A stretch of DNA of 38,275 nt from an uncultured Alphaproteobacteria bacterium (GTDB lineage: Bacteria; Pseudomonadota; Alphaproteobacteria; Rhizobiales; Aestuariivirgaceae): NCBI GenBank assembly GCA_937872985.1, contig CALMUW010000030.1, positions 1 through 38,275 on the forward strand, given 5' to 3'. Position 1 is the first letter of the stretch. Each line of letters begins with the position of its first letter. This document shows, in pieces, positions 23,973-33,833 of this stretch. The position numbers and the translations under genes were made by a program. The notes beneath the pieces were generated by a model. The model was not told where the DNA came from and did no database searches. It saw nothing but the letters and a program-made list of their open reading frames with translations.

Positions 23973-25029
23973 ACGTCTCACCATTGGCGAACATCTGTCG
24001 CAACGCGGCATATCCCGCCGTTCACTCCTTAAATATACCACCTGGCTGGCCGGCCTCATGGCCCTGCCGCCCACGGCACCGCGCGCCATGGCCCAGGCGC
24101 TGGCCGCCGCCAGGCGCCAGTCGGTCATCTGGCTGTCGTTCCAGGAGTGCACCGGCTGCTCGGAATCGATCACCCGTTCCTTCAGCCCGTCGCTGGAAGA
24201 GCTGATCTTTGATCTCATCTCGCTCGACTATCACGAGACGCTGCTGGCGGTCTCTGGCCAGGCGGCGGAAGACGCACGCCAGAAGGCCATGGAAGACAAC
24301 AAGGGCAAGTATGTGCTGGTGGTGGATGGCTCCATCTCCACCCGCGACGACGGCGTCTATTCAGTGATCGGCGGCAAGTCCAACCGCGAAACGCTGATCG
24401 AATGCGCCAGGGATGCCTTCGCCATCATCAACGTGGGCACCTGCTCGGCCTATGGCGGCATTCCCATGGCCAAGCCCAATCCCACCGGTGCGGTGCCGGT
24501 GTCCGACATCATCAAGGACAAGCCGATCATCAACATTCCGGGCTGCCCGCCCATTCCTGAAGCCATCACCGGCACGATCGCCTACATCATCACCTTCGGC
24601 AAGCTGCCGGAGCTGGATGACCGCGGCCGGCCGAAGCCCTTCTTCGGCGACAACATTCACGACCGCTGCTATCGCCGGCCCTTCTATGAGCGTGGCCAGT
24701 TCGCCAAGGCCTTCGACGACGAAGGCGCGCGCAACGGCTGGTGCCTGTTCGAAGTGGGCTGCAAGGGCCCTGTCACCTACAATGCCTGTGCCACGCTGAA
24801 GTGGAACGGCGGCACGTCCTTCCCGATCCAGTCGGGTCATGGCTGCCTCGGCTGCTCTGAACCCGGCTTCTGGGACAAGGGCTCCTTCTACAAGCCGCTG
24901 GCGGCCTGGACCGACAAGCGCGCTGCCCTCATCGGCGGTGCCGTGGCGGCCGGTGTCGCCGCCGGTGCGGCCTCCGCCCTTCTGGCCCGCAAGCGCAAAC
25001 AACAGGCGATCAAGGAGAAGCAATCATGA
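23965..25029 (+). CDS. hynS: NiFe-hydrogenase small subunit, Tat-exported
   Basis: A 354-aa FeS subunit. A twin-arginine signal, SRRSLLK (Arg18-Arg19), followed by a hydrophobic stretch and AMAQA marks Tat export of the folded dimer. The proximal cluster motif starts at Cys62 and Cys65 (ECTGCSES). GTCSAYGG, NIPGCPP, HDRCYRRPFYERG and GCLGCSEPGFWD supply the other cluster ligands. The C-terminal membrane helix (about 319-341) with a basic end anchors it. This is the group 1 layout; the Isp1 and Isp2 genes beside it suggest group 1e. Confidence 0.94.
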   Translation: MSERLTIGEHLSQRGISRRSLLKYTTWLAGLMALPPTAPRAMAQALAAARRQSVIWLSFQECTGCSESITRSFSPSLEELIFDLISLDYHETLLAVSGQAAEDARQKAMEDNKGKYVLVVDGSISTRDDGVYSVIGGKSNRETLIECARDAFAIINVGTCSAYGGIPMAKPNPTGAVPVSDIIKDKPIINIPGCPPIPEAITGTIAYIITFGKLPELDDRGRPKPFFGDNIHDRCYRRPFYERGQFAKAFDDEGARNGWCLFEVGCKGPVTYNACATLKWNGGTSFPIQSGHGCLGCSEPGFWDKGSFYKPLAAWTDKRAALIGGAVAAGVAAGAASALLARKRKQQAIKEKQS

Positions 25030-25685
25030 CCCTCTTGGATTTTGCCCGCGGCCCAGCCCTCTCGGTCGCCCTTGCCGTGTTTCTGGTCGGCGTCATGTGG
25101 CGCCTGTTCTCGCTGGTGCTTCTGCCCAAGGCCCCGGACAATTCTCCTGCCAAGGCGGATTCCGGCTCGGCCATCGGCCAGGGCTTCCGCGGCTTCTGGC
25201 GCCACATGTGGCCGGCTGATCCCTATCTCAAGTCGTCGGTCTTCGCGCTGGTGAACGGCTATGCCTTCCACATCGGCCTGGCCATCGTGGTCTTCGGCTT
25301 CGCCCAGCACATCCAGTTCATCAGGGACGTGTTCGGCATTTCCTGGCCAGGCCTGCCCACGGGCGTGATCACGCTGGCCTCCGTCATCACGCTGGCGTCG
25401 CTGCTCGGCGCGCTGGTGCGGCGGCTGACCAGTCCGGTGCTGAAGCTCATCTCCACCGGCAATGACTATATCACCTGGCTGGTGACCGTTCTGCCGGTCA
25501 TCACCGGGCTCATGACGGTGAACCATCTCTGGTTCCGCTATGAGACGCTGCTGGCGCTGCACATTCTCAGCTTCGCCCTCATGCTCATCTGGTTCCCCTT
25601 CGGAAAACTCATGCACGCCTTCCTGGTGTTCCTCACCCGGAGCCGCACCGGCGTCGTTTACGGCCGCCGCGGCGTCAAGATCTAA
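25026..25685 (+). CDS. isp1: Isp1-like membrane cytochrome b of the hydrogenase
   Basis: A 219-aa membrane protein with about five helices, resembling NarI-type haem b proteins and Isp1 of Isp-type hydrogenases. Conserved-looking His residues suited to haem binding lie in NGYAFHIGL, FAQHIQFI, VNHLWF and LALHILSF. It overlaps the small subunit by 4 nt (ATGA). It should take electrons from the periplasmic hydrogenase across the membrane to Isp2. In Thiocapsa the known order is hynS-isp1-isp2-hynL; here the large subunit precedes Isp2. Confidence 0.85.
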   Translation: MTLLDFARGPALSVALAVFLVGVMWRLFSLVLLPKAPDNSPAKADSGSAIGQGFRGFWRHMWPADPYLKSSVFALVNGYAFHIGLAIVVFGFAQHIQFIRDVFGISWPGLPTGVITLASVITLASLLGALVRRLTSPVLKLISTGNDYITWLVTVLPVITGLMTVNHLWFRYETLLALHILSFALMLIWFPFGKLMHAFLVFLTRSRTGVVYGRRGVKI

Positions 25686-25706
25686 GGCGGGAGAAAGGTT
25701 CTCATC

Positions 25707-27452
25707 ATGTCCCAACGTATCGTTGTTGATCCCATCACCCGCATCGAAGGCCACTTGCGCATCGAGGCGGAAACCACCCCTGACGGCGCGATCTCGCAGG
25801 CCTATTCCTCCGGCACCATGGTGCGCGGCATCGAATTGATCCTGAAGGGCCGCGACCCGCGCGACGCCTGGGCCTTCGCCCAGCGCATCTGCGGCGTGTG
25901 CACCCTGGTTCACGGCATTGCCTCGGTGCGCGCCGTGGAAGACGCGCTGAAATATGAAATCCCGGCCAATGCGCAATTGATCCGCAACATCATGATCGGC
26001 GCGCAATATGTGCATGATCATGTGATGCACTTCTATCACCTGCATGCACTCGACTGGGTGGATGTGGCCTCAGCGCTCTCGGCTGATCCGGCCGCCACTT
26101 CGGCTTTGGCCCAGTCCATCTCCAGCTATCCGAAATCCAGCCCCGGCTATTTCGCCGACGTGCAGAAGAAGGTGAAGGGCTTCGTGGAAACGGGCCAGCT
26201 TGGCATCTTTGCCAACGGCTTCTGGGGCCACCCGGAATTCAAGCTGCCGCCGGAAGCCAACCTCATGGCCGTGGCGCATTACCTGGAAGCCCTGGCGTGG
26301 CAGCGCGAAGTGGCGAAACTGCACGCCATCTTCGGCGGCAAGAACCCGCACCCCAACTTCCTGGTCGGCGGCGCGCCGGCGCCCATCAGCCTGTCCAACA
26401 CGGCCTCGGCCGGTGTGGCGGGCACGGCGGTGAACATCTCCGGCCTGGAGCAGGTGAAGGGCATCATCGCCTCGATGCAAGCCTTCGTTGATCAGGTCTA
26501 TGTGCCGGATACGCTGGCCATTGCGGGCTTCTACAAGGACTGGTTTGCCCGCGGCGAAGGCGTCGGCAATTTCCTGTGCTACGGCGACTTCCCGGAGAAG
26601 GGCTATGGCGATCCCTCCACCTGGCTGGTGCCGCAGGGTGCCATCCTGAACCGCGATCTCTCCACCATTCACCCCATCGACCTGAACAAGGACGACGAGG
26701 TGCAGGAGTTCATCTCGCACAGCTGGTATAACTATGCGGGCGGCAACGACAAGGGGCTTCACCCCTATGCCGGTGAAACCAACCTGAACTATTCCGGGCC
26801 GAAGCCGCCCTATGACCAGCTCGAGGTGGACAAGAGCTATTCGTGGCTCAAGTCGCCGCGCTGGAAAAACAACGTCATGGAAGTGGGGCCGCTGGCCCGC
26901 GTGCTCATGCTCTATGCCAAGGGCCATGAGCCGACCAAGGCCCTGGCTGACATGGCGCTGAAGAAGCTGGACCTGCCGCTCACCGCCATGTTCTCCACCC
27001 TCGGCCGCACGGCGGCGCGGACGCTGGAAACCAAGATCATCGCCGATCAGATGATGGGCTGGTATGGCAACCTCATCGCCAACATCAAGGGCGGCGATCT
27101 CTCGGTGCATAATCCCAAGCTGTGGAACCCCGCCACCTGGCCGAAGGAAGCGCGCGGCGTGGGCTTCATGGAAGCACCGCGCGGGGCGCTGGCCCACTGG
27201 ATCGTCATCAAGAACGGCAAGATCGACAATTACCAGGCGGTGGTTCCCTCCACCTGGAATGCCGGTCCGCGCGATCCGCAAGGGCGGCCCGGCGCCTATG
27301 AGGCGGCCCTCATGGACCGCCACACGCTGGCCAAGCCGGACCAGCCGCTGGAGATCCAGCGCACCATCCACAGCTTCGACCCCTGCATTGCCTGCGCGGT
27401 GCATGTGACGAACCCGGATGGCGAAGCCAACCTGCAGATCAACGTGGTGTGA
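25707..27452 (+). CDS. hynL: NiFe-hydrogenase large subunit
   Basis: A 581-aa catalytic subunit. The NiFe site Cys residues are in motif L1, RICGVCTLVH (Cys62, Cys65, with His69), and motif L2, DPCIACAVH (Cys560, Cys563, His566). The 15 residues after His566 should be removed by the maturation protease encoded first in the operon. It has no signal of its own and would leave the cell with the Tat-carrying small subunit. The ribosome site GGGAG lies upstream. The H2-oxidising direction is inferred from the Isp-type context. No hypA-F genes are in this window, so they must lie elsewhere. Confidence 0.95.
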   Translation: MSQRIVVDPITRIEGHLRIEAETTPDGAISQAYSSGTMVRGIELILKGRDPRDAWAFAQRICGVCTLVHGIASVRAVEDALKYEIPANAQLIRNIMIGAQYVHDHVMHFYHLHALDWVDVASALSADPAATSALAQSISSYPKSSPGYFADVQKKVKGFVETGQLGIFANGFWGHPEFKLPPEANLMAVAHYLEALAWQREVAKLHAIFGGKNPHPNFLVGGAPAPISLSNTASAGVAGTAVNISGLEQVKGIIASMQAFVDQVYVPDTLAIAGFYKDWFARGEGVGNFLCYGDFPEKGYGDPSTWLVPQGAILNRDLSTIHPIDLNKDDEVQEFISHSWYNYAGGNDKGLHPYAGETNLNYSGPKPPYDQLEVDKSYSWLKSPRWKNNVMEVGPLARVLMLYAKGHEPTKALADMALKKLDLPLTAMFSTLGRTAARTLETKIIADQMMGWYGNLIANIKGGDLSVHNPKLWNPATWPKEARGVGFMEAPRGALAHWIVIKNGKIDNYQAVVPSTWNAGPRDPQGRPGAYEAALMDRHTLAKPDQPLEIQRTIHSFDPCIACAVHVTNPDGEANLQINVV

Positions 27453-27466
27453 GCGGAGGACCGAAC

Positions 27467-28711
27467 ATGAACGCTCCCGTGAACGTCAAGGCCGCCGCCA
27501 AGGCCTTTCTGGCCCAGACCGAGGAATATCTCGCGGCCTATACCGAGGCCTGTGTGCATTGCGGCCAATGCGCCGAGGCCTGTCATTTCTATGTCACCTC
27601 GGGCGACCCGCGCCACACCCCGGCCTACAAGCTGTTCCCCATCGCCAAGGCGATGAAGAACAACAAGTGGCCGCTGAACTGGCTGGGGCTGGCGCCCGCC
27701 ATCACCGAGGCCGACCTCAAGGAATGGGAAGAACTGCTGTTCGACACCTGCACCATGTGCGGGCGCTGCACCACCATCTGCCCCATGGCCATCGACATCG
27801 CCGGCATCGTCGGGCGCGCGCGCCAGGCCTTTGCCGCCGCCGGCCTCGGGCCGGAGGACCTGCAGGCCGCCGCCGTCAACTCGCGTGACCACGGCAGTCC
27901 GCTTGGCCTGTCGCCGGAAAAGCTTGCCGACCGCCTGGAATGGCTGGCCGACGAGCACGAAACCGACATTCCGGTGAACAAGGACAAGGCCGACGTGCTG
28001 CTCACCGTCTCGTCCATCGAGATGATGAAGTATCCCGAGTCGATCGTGGCCATGGCCAAGATCATGAACAAGGCCGGGGTCAATTATACCTTCTCGACCA
28101 AGGGCTATGAGTCCACCAACTTCGGCTATCTGGCGGGCAAGGCCGACATCGCCAAGATCATGACCTTGCGCATCGTCGAGGCGGCGGAGAAGATCGGGGC
28201 CAAGACCGTCATCATTCCCGAATGTGGCCATGCCTATGGCGTGATGCGCTGGGGCGGCGGCAACACCATCGGGCGGCCCCTGCCCTTCGAAGTGCTGCAC
28301 ATCACCGAGTATCTGGCGCGGCTGAAACGCGAGGGCAAGCTGAAGATGAAGCCGCTCGACGGCTCCATCACCTATCACGATCCGTGCCAGATTTCGCGCC
28401 GTGGCGGTGCCACGCAGGATGCGCGCTATCTGCTGGAGGGCTTCGCCAAGGACTTCCGCGAGATGACGCCGGCGGCGGACTATAACTGGTGCTGCGGCGG
28501 TGGCGGCGGCGTGCAGGCCATGGGCCGGGCAGCTGACCTGCGCCACAAGGTGTTCAAGCTGAAGATCGACCAGGTGGCGAAGACCGGGGCGGCGACCATG
28601 GTGTCGTCCTGCGCCAACTGCCGCATGACCATGGACGAAAGCAAGGAATACTGGAAGTGGCAGGGCGGGCTTGACAGCCTTGTCGAAGTCATTGCCGCGC
28701 ACCTCGAATAA
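27467..28711 (+). CDS. isp2: Isp2-like HdrD-type iron-sulfur protein
   Basis: A 414-aa cytoplasmic protein. Two four-Cys motifs lie near the N-terminus: Cys29, 32, 35, 39 (CVHCGQCAEAC) and Cys95, 98, 101, 105 (CTMCGRCTTIC). The C-terminal CCG domain is complete, with Cys342-Cys343 (NWCCGGGGG) and Cys382, Cys385 (SCANC). The first CCG-type half has lost its CC pair (FSTKGYEST) but keeps a Cys in ECGHAYG. Start 27467 has GCGGAGGA six bases upstream; a GTG at 27449 overlaps the large-subunit end. Isp2 links Isp1 to a cytoplasmic partner, which in sulfur bacteria may be disulfide or sulfur metabolism. Confidence 0.9.
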   Translation: MNAPVNVKAAAKAFLAQTEEYLAAYTEACVHCGQCAEACHFYVTSGDPRHTPAYKLFPIAKAMKNNKWPLNWLGLAPAITEADLKEWEELLFDTCTMCGRCTTICPMAIDIAGIVGRARQAFAAAGLGPEDLQAAAVNSRDHGSPLGLSPEKLADRLEWLADEHETDIPVNKDKADVLLTVSSIEMMKYPESIVAMAKIMNKAGVNYTFSTKGYESTNFGYLAGKADIAKIMTLRIVEAAEKIGAKTVIIPECGHAYGVMRWGGGNTIGRPLPFEVLHITEYLARLKREGKLKMKPLDGSITYHDPCQISRRGGATQDARYLLEGFAKDFREMTPAADYNWCCGGGGGVQAMGRAADLRHKVFKLKIDQVAKTGAATMVSSCANCRMTMDESKEYWKWQGGLDSLVEVIAAHLE

Positions 28712-28732
28712 TAACGCCGGCCACCGCATGGG

Positions 28733-28767
28733 AAACGCCGCGCTTCACCGCGCGGCGTTTTGTTTTG
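28733..28767. terminator. terminator between hydrogenase operon and cyclic-di-GMP gene
   Basis: An 11-bp stem, AAACGCCGCGC (28733-28743) with GCGCGGCGTTT (28750-28760), and a 6-nt loop, followed by TGTTTT. It lies 21 bases past the isp2 stop, and the convergent GGDEF-EAL gene ends 17 bases beyond, so it may serve both. Confidence 0.85.
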
Positions 28768-28783
28768 AGCGTCGGTGACTTGA

Positions 28784-31147
28784 TCAGACCGCTGCGGCGG
28801 TGTGCGCCTCGGGCTGCGTCTGCATCGCACGCATCATGGACATGGCCTCATCCAGGGTCACTGGCTTGGAGAAGAGATAGCCCTGCAACTGGTGGCAGCC
28901 CTGCTGCAAAAGACAGCGGCTCTGCTCGTCGGTTTCCACGCCCTCGGCGGTGATTGACATGCCCATGTTGGAGGCGATGTCCACCACGGCGCGGACAATG
29001 GAAAGATCGCGCGCGTCCTCCGGCAGATACTTCACAAAGCTGCGGTCGATCTTGACCTTGTCGAAGGAGATGCGGCGCAGGTAGCTGAGGCTGGAATAGC
29101 CGGTTCCGAAGTCGTCGAGCGACAGGAGAACACCAAGCGCGCGGAGCCGCTGCAGGGTCAGTTCGGTTTCCTCGGTCTCTTCCAGGAAGGCGCTTTCGGT
29201 CAGCTCCAGCTCCAGGCGGCCCGGATCAAGGCCGGAATCCCGGAGCGCCCGCTCCACCACGCTGGGCAGATCGGAATGGCGGAACTGAACCGGCGACAGG
29301 TTGACGGCGAGGCGCAGCGGCATGGGCCAGCTCTGGGCCACGCGGCAAGCCTCGCGGATGATCCATTCGCCCATGGGCACGATGATGCCGGTTTCCTCGG
29401 CCAGTGGAATGAATTCGGCGGGAGGCACCAGCCCGCGGGTCTTGTGCTGCCAGCGCACCAGTGCCTCGAAGCCCTGAACCTTGCGGGTAACGGCATGAAC
29501 CATGGGCTGATAGTGCAGCACGAATTCGCCCTTGCTCAGCGCGGCCCGCAAATCGGCGGCCAGCATGCGGCGGGCATCGCGCACCTCGTCCATGTCGGAC
29601 TGGTAGAAGTGCATGGTGTTCTTGCCTTGACGCTTGCTTTGATAGAGCGCGAGGTCGGCGCGGCGCATGACTTCTTCCACGCCGTCTTCCGGCGCCACGG
29701 CCAGACCGATGCTGACACCGATGTGGGCGCTGACGGCATCGAGCTGGAACGGATAGCTCATGGCTTCGATGATGGCCTGGCCCATGTCGCTCAGGCGGTC
29801 GCGGCGGCACTCCTCCTCGCCGGTCACGAGAATGGCAAATTCATCGCCCGCCAGGCGCGCCACGCAGATGTCGGGGTTAAGGAGGCTGCGCATGCGGTTG
29901 GCCACCTGCACCAGAAGGGCATCGCCGCTGCCGTGGCCGAAGGCGTCGTTCACCGCCTTGAACTCATCAAGGTCGAGGCACATGACGGCGAACTTGCCGA
30001 TATCCTGCAAGTTGGCCTGAGCCTCCTGCAGCTTGCGCAGGAAGAGCGCGCGATTGGCCAGATTGGTCATGCCGTCGTGCAGCGCCAGATAGTGCAGCTT
30101 GTCCTCGGCCTTCTTCTTGTCGGTGGTGTCAGTGCCGACGCCACGATAGCCGGTGAATTTCTCATTGCGGTTGAAGGCGGGCTTGCCGCTGATCAGCCAC
30201 CAGCGTTCCTGACTGCCAATGCAGATGTGCAGCATGACATCGCGAAAGGACTTGCGCTCCTCGACCAACTGGCTGATGCGCGCCATTTCGGTGCGCGAGT
30301 CCGGCATGACGACGCGTTCAATGAGGGTGATGAGATTCTGCCCCTGCAGGCTGCCCTTGGGCAGATTAGTCATGCCGACGATGCGGTCCGGCACGTGGAC
30401 AAAGCGCAGGTCATGGTCCGTCTCCCACAGCCAGTCGGTGGCATTGTCCTCGAAGTCGCGCAGCAAAATAGCCGTAAGCGCCCGTTCGCGGTGAAGATTG
30501 ATGCGGTCAACGGCACGGCTGCGCACCAGGCGGCTGAGGTAGAGCGAGAGCAAAGCCAGAAAGCTGGCGTAGATCACCAGCAGGAAGGCAAGCAGGATGT
30601 TGTTATGTTCGCCGCTGGTAATCAGCGCCCAGAAGGATCCGGCCGCCACCGGCGCAACGAAGGCAAAGGCAATGCGCGGGGCGGCGGCCAGGGTGATGCC
30701 CGTGGACAGAACCCCGGCGATGATCGAAACCACCAGCAGCCGTTCCTGTAGCGAGGCGGACAGGAAGAGGCGGATGGGAACCGAGGCGAAGACGATGCCC
30801 CCGGCCAGCGCCAGAACGGTTGCCAGCAGCATGGTGCCGCGGGTGAGAGATTCCTTGTTGTCGGAATGAATCCAGCGCCAGTTGGACCACAGGGCCAAGG
30901 CCGCAACCACGAAGCCGGCAGCACCGAGGCCGATGAAATAATTCTGGTTCGCCGGTGACCAGAACAGCCAGGTCAGCGCAAGCACCACGGTGAAAAGCGT
31001 GATGACCGACAGAGTCGACAGCCGCGCAACGGTGTCAAGCTGCTCGATCTTGATCAGCGTTTCATGTTCGGCCGTATCCGGATCCGGCAGGCTGGTGGGG
31101 CGTTTGTTGGCAAGCACGGAGATCTGTCCCAGTTGCGATGACGGCAC
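28784..31147 (-). CDS. membrane-bound PAS-GGDEF-EAL protein
   Basis: A 787-aa cyclic-di-GMP enzyme. About six N-terminal membrane helices (45-215) are followed by a PAS-type sensor segment (about 235-345), a GGDEF domain and an EAL domain. The GGDEF signature reads AGDEF (RLAGDEFAIL), so cyclase activity is uncertain. The EAL side looks intact: EALVRW, LELTES, DDFGTGYSSLSYL and KIDRSFVKYL. Phosphodiesterase activity is therefore likely. The chosen start is GTG at 31147; no ATG lies in frame upstream and the exact start is uncertain. It stands alone in its direction. Confidence 0.88.
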   Translation of the reverse strand: MPSSQLGQISVLANKRPTSLPDPDTAEHETLIKIEQLDTVARLSTLSVITLFTVVLALTWLFWSPANQNYFIGLGAAGFVVAALALWSNWRWIHSDNKESLTRGTMLLATVLALAGGIVFASVPIRLFLSASLQERLLVVSIIAGVLSTGITLAAAPRIAFAFVAPVAAGSFWALITSGEHNNILLAFLLVIYASFLALLSLYLSRLVRSRAVDRINLHRERALTAILLRDFEDNATDWLWETDHDLRFVHVPDRIVGMTNLPKGSLQGQNLITLIERVVMPDSRTEMARISQLVEERKSFRDVMLHICIGSQERWWLISGKPAFNRNEKFTGYRGVGTDTTDKKKAEDKLHYLALHDGMTNLANRALFLRKLQEAQANLQDIGKFAVMCLDLDEFKAVNDAFGHGSGDALLVQVANRMRSLLNPDICVARLAGDEFAILVTGEEECRRDRLSDMGQAIIEAMSYPFQLDAVSAHIGVSIGLAVAPEDGVEEVMRRADLALYQSKRQGKNTMHFYQSDMDEVRDARRMLAADLRAALSKGEFVLHYQPMVHAVTRKVQGFEALVRWQHKTRGLVPPAEFIPLAEETGIIVPMGEWIIREACRVAQSWPMPLRLAVNLSPVQFRHSDLPSVVERALRDSGLDPGRLELELTESAFLEETEETELTLQRLRALGVLLSLDDFGTGYSSLSYLRRISFDKVKIDRSFVKYLPEDARDLSIVRAVVDIASNMGMSITAEGVETDEQSRCLLQQGCHQLQGYLFSKPVTLDEAMSMMRAMQTQPEAHTAAAV

Positions 31148-31217
31148 TTTCGCCGCTCTGGGTAAATGAACGCTTAGACATGGCAGCCGAAATCGAGTGA
31201 CCGCAAAGGTAGTTAAC

Positions 31218-31255
31218 CGGCGGTAATCAAAGCGTAACGTGGGAAGATTCCGCCG
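31218..31255 (-). terminator. possible stem-loop after aapP
   Basis: CGGCGGTAATC (31218-31228) pairs with GATTCCGCCG (31246-31255), 10 bp with one bulged base and a 17-nt loop, beginning 4 bases after the aapP stop. No clear U tract follows on the minus strand, so termination is only a possibility. Confidence 0.35.
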
Positions 31256-31258
31256 TCC

Positions 31259-32029
31259 TCAATGCAGTATCTGGCTGAGGAAGAGCCGGGTGCGCTCACT
31301 CTTGGGATTGGTGAAGAATTCATCCGGCGCGTTCTGCTCCACGATCTGCCCTTGATCCATGAAAATGACCCGGTTGGCCACCTGCTTGGCAAAGCCCATC
31401 TCGTGGGTGACGCAGAGCATGGTCATGCCGCTTTCGGCCAGGTCCACCATGACGTCGAGCACTTCCTTGATCATTTCCGGGTCAAGGGCCGAAGTGGGCT
31501 CGTCGAAGAGCATGATCTTGGGGTTCATGCACAGGGCGCGGGCGATGGCCACACGCTGTTGCTGGCCGCCGGAAAGCTGACCCGGATATTTTTTCGCCTG
31601 CTCGGGAATCTTGACGCGCGCCAGATATTTCATGGCGATCTCCTCGGCGTCCTTCTTGGGCATCTTGCGCACCCAGATGGGGGCCAGCGTGCAATTCTCC
31701 AGCACCGTCAGATGGGGGAAGAGATTGAAGTGCTGGAAGACCATGCCTACTTCGCGCCGCACCTCGTCGATCTTCTTCAGGTCTTCGGTCAGGGGAATGC
31801 CATCCACCACGATGTCGCCCTGCTGATGTTCCTCCAGCCGGTTGATGCAGCGGATGAGAGTGGATTTGCCCGAGCCGGACGGCCCGGCGATGACGATGCG
31901 CTCGCCCTTGTGGACCTTGAGGTTGATGTCGCGCAGCACATGAAAGTCGCCATACCACTTGTTCATGGCGCGAATTTCCACCGCCACCTCATCGCCAATC
32001 TGGAATTTCTTGCGGGCTTGCTCAGCCAT
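31259..32029 (-). CDS. aapP: AapP, ATPase of the general L-amino-acid transporter
   Basis: A 256-aa ABC ATPase of the polar amino-acid uptake family. All core motifs are visible: Walker [10 protein letters not shown], the Q-loop in [13 protein letters not shown], signature LSGGQQQR, Walker [12 protein letters not shown], and the switch His in CVTHEMGFA. The start is set at 32029 (GAGGTAAG upstream); an upstream ATG at 32080 lies inside aapM. It is the last gene of aapJQMP and powers uptake by AapQ and AapM. Confidence 0.95.
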   Translation of the reverse strand: MAEQARKKFQIGDEVAVEIRAMNKWYGDFHVLRDINLKVHKGERIVIAGPSGSGKSTLIRCINRLEEHQQGDIVVDGIPLTEDLKKIDEVRREVGMVFQHFNLFPHLTVLENCTLAPIWVRKMPKKDAEEIAMKYLARVKIPEQAKKYPGQLSGGQQQRVAIARALCMNPKIMLFDEPTSALDPEMIKEVLDVMVDLAESGMTMLCVTHEMGFAKQVANRVIFMDQGQIVEQNAPDEFFTNPKSERTRLFLSQILH

Positions 32030-32033
32030 GGAC

Positions 32034-33833
32034 TTACCTCTTGTAGCCGGTGTGGAGACGGCGCTCGATGAAGGCGGCATAGCGCGACATGCCGAAGCAG
32101 AAGACCCAGAAGCTCAAGGCCGCCACGAAATAGCCGGTGGGGCCGGTCTGGGCGCTGGCCCATTTTGCATCATTGGCACCGGTAACGATGATGCCAAGCA
32201 GATCAAAAAGGCCGATGATGGTGACCAGCGTGGTATCCTTGAACAGGCCGATGAAGTTACCCACGATGTTGGGAATGGCCACCTTCAACGCCTGCGGCAG
32301 GATAATCTTGGTCATCATCTGCCAGTAGGACAGGCCAAGCGCCATGGCCCCCTCATATTGACCCTTCGGGATGGCCTGCAGACCGGAACGCACCACCTCG
32401 GCCATGTAGGCAGCCGAGAACAGCGCAATGCCGATGAGAACCCGGATGAGCTTGTCGAAGTTGGTGCCCGCCGGAAAGAACAGCGGCAGCATGACTGAAG
32501 CCATGAACAATACGGTGATGAGCGGAACACCGCGCCACAGTTCAATGAACAGCACCGAGAAGGCCCTGATCACCGGCATGGCGGAACGCCGCCCCAGCGC
32601 CATGAGAATGCCGATGGGCAGCGACACAACGATGCCGGTGATGGATACGACCAAGGTGACCAGAAGGCCGCCCCAATTGTTCGTTTCCACCCGTTCCAGC
32701 CCGAAATCAAAACCGAGCAGCGCCATGGCCGCGAGAACCGCCAGCAGCACAATGACCCAGGCCCAGATGACGCTGTGATAGACAGGGCCAGCGCGCATCA
32801 CCGCGACCATTGACAGCAGCGCCCCGACGATCACCAGACCGGCAGCCAGGAACCCGATGCCCGGAATGGCAAAAAGGCCATCCACCAACCCGGCGATGCC
32901 AACGCTCAATTCCCCCATGCCGGATGCCAGGGCGGGCCAGTTCGACCAGCCGGCGAGGGTGGCAAAAAACCCGAGCAAGGCTTTGGCAATGATGGCAAAA
33001 AAAGCCAGAATGACCGGAAGCAGTCCCATGACCACGAGAGCGATACCCGCGCCGTTGCGCTTCATGCCGGTTTCCAGACCAAAGGCCGCGACGGGAGCAA
33101 ATGCCGCGAGAGCAAGAAGAGCCAGTGCCGCCTTGCCATAGGCGGCCCACGACATGTCAAAATGGCCGCCAGTCAACAGAATGACGGCAATGAGCGGAAA
33201 CAGGGTGAGGAGGAAAATCCCGTTCCACTTCTTGAAGGGAGCGGATGGAATGAGCATGGGGATGATTGCCAGGGCACCGATCAGGAACACCAGATTGGGC
33301 CGCCAGCGCTGGTCGATGGGGTAGAAGCCGTATATCCACTGGCCGAGCTTGTCCCAGACAAAGGGCCAGCAGGCGCCGGCCCCGGGCACGGCACAGACGG
33401 TGCGGTCCGACCCCGTCCACACGGCGCGAATAATCGCCCAGTCAACCACCCGCCAGATGACGAGCAGTGCCAGACCGCCCACCACAATGGAGAGCAGAGA
33501 ATTGAGCGGTGATGAGAACAGGTTCTGCCGCAACCAGCCCATCGCCCCGGCAGTGCTGCGCGGTGGGGGCAGTCGGGGTGCATCCTCGGTGCGCACGTAA
33601 TCATAACGGTCCCGAAGCGCGCTGCCGGCGGGTGAGGCCACCGTTGCCGGAGGGGTCAGACGGTCCGGCAGCGGGTCTGAAGATCCAGCCCCCATAACCG
33701 GCTGGCGGGAGGGCGACACAGCAGATTTCTTCACCGCCCGTCTGGCGGGCGGGCTTGCCTCGGTGCGACGGCTTGTGCGGGTCGTCCTGTCGGGACGGCT
33801 GGTACGGCCGGGAGGTTTGGCTTTCTTTGCCAT
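32034..33833 (-). CDS. aapM: AapM, permease with long N-terminus and extra membrane segments
   Basis: A 599-aa HisM-type permease, about 200 aa longer than usual AapM proteins. Residues 1-95 are a basic, Arg/Ser/Pro-rich tail with no membrane span. The typical AapM start follows ([13 protein letters not shown] and [11 protein letters not shown]). Residues of about 215-355 carry several extra hydrophobic helices, then the ABC permease core from about 370 with the EAA-type loop [26 protein letters not shown] directly follows the aapQ stop (TAAATG). The core is intact, so transport should work; the purpose of the additions is unknown. Confidence 0.9.
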   Translation of the reverse strand: MAKKAKPPGRTSRPDRTTRTSRRTEASPPARRAVKKSAVSPSRQPVMGAGSSDPLPDRLTPPATVASPAGSALRDRYDYVRTEDAPRLPPPRSTAGAMGWLRQNLFSSPLNSLLSIVVGGLALLVIWRVVDWAIIRAVWTGSDRTVCAVPGAGACWPFVWDKLGQWIYGFYPIDQRWRPNLVFLIGALAIIPMLIPSAPFKKWNGIFLLTLFPLIAVILLTGGHFDMSWAAYGKAALALLALAAFAPVAAFGLETGMKRNGAGIALVVMGLLPVILAFFAIIAKALLGFFATLAGWSNWPALASGMGELSVGIAGLVDGLFAIPGIGFLAAGLVIVGALLSMVAVMRAGPVYHSVIWAWVIVLLAVLAAMALLGFDFGLERVETNNWGGLLVTLVVSITGIVVSLPIGILMALGRRSAMPVIRAFSVLFIELWRGVPLITVLFMASVMLPLFFPAGTNFDKLIRVLIGIALFSAAYMAEVVRSGLQAIPKGQYEGAMALGLSYWQMMTKIILPQALKVAIPNIVGNFIGLFKDTTLVTIIGLFDLLGIIVTGANDAKWASAQTGPTGYFVAALSFWVFCFGMSRYAAFIERRLHTGYKR

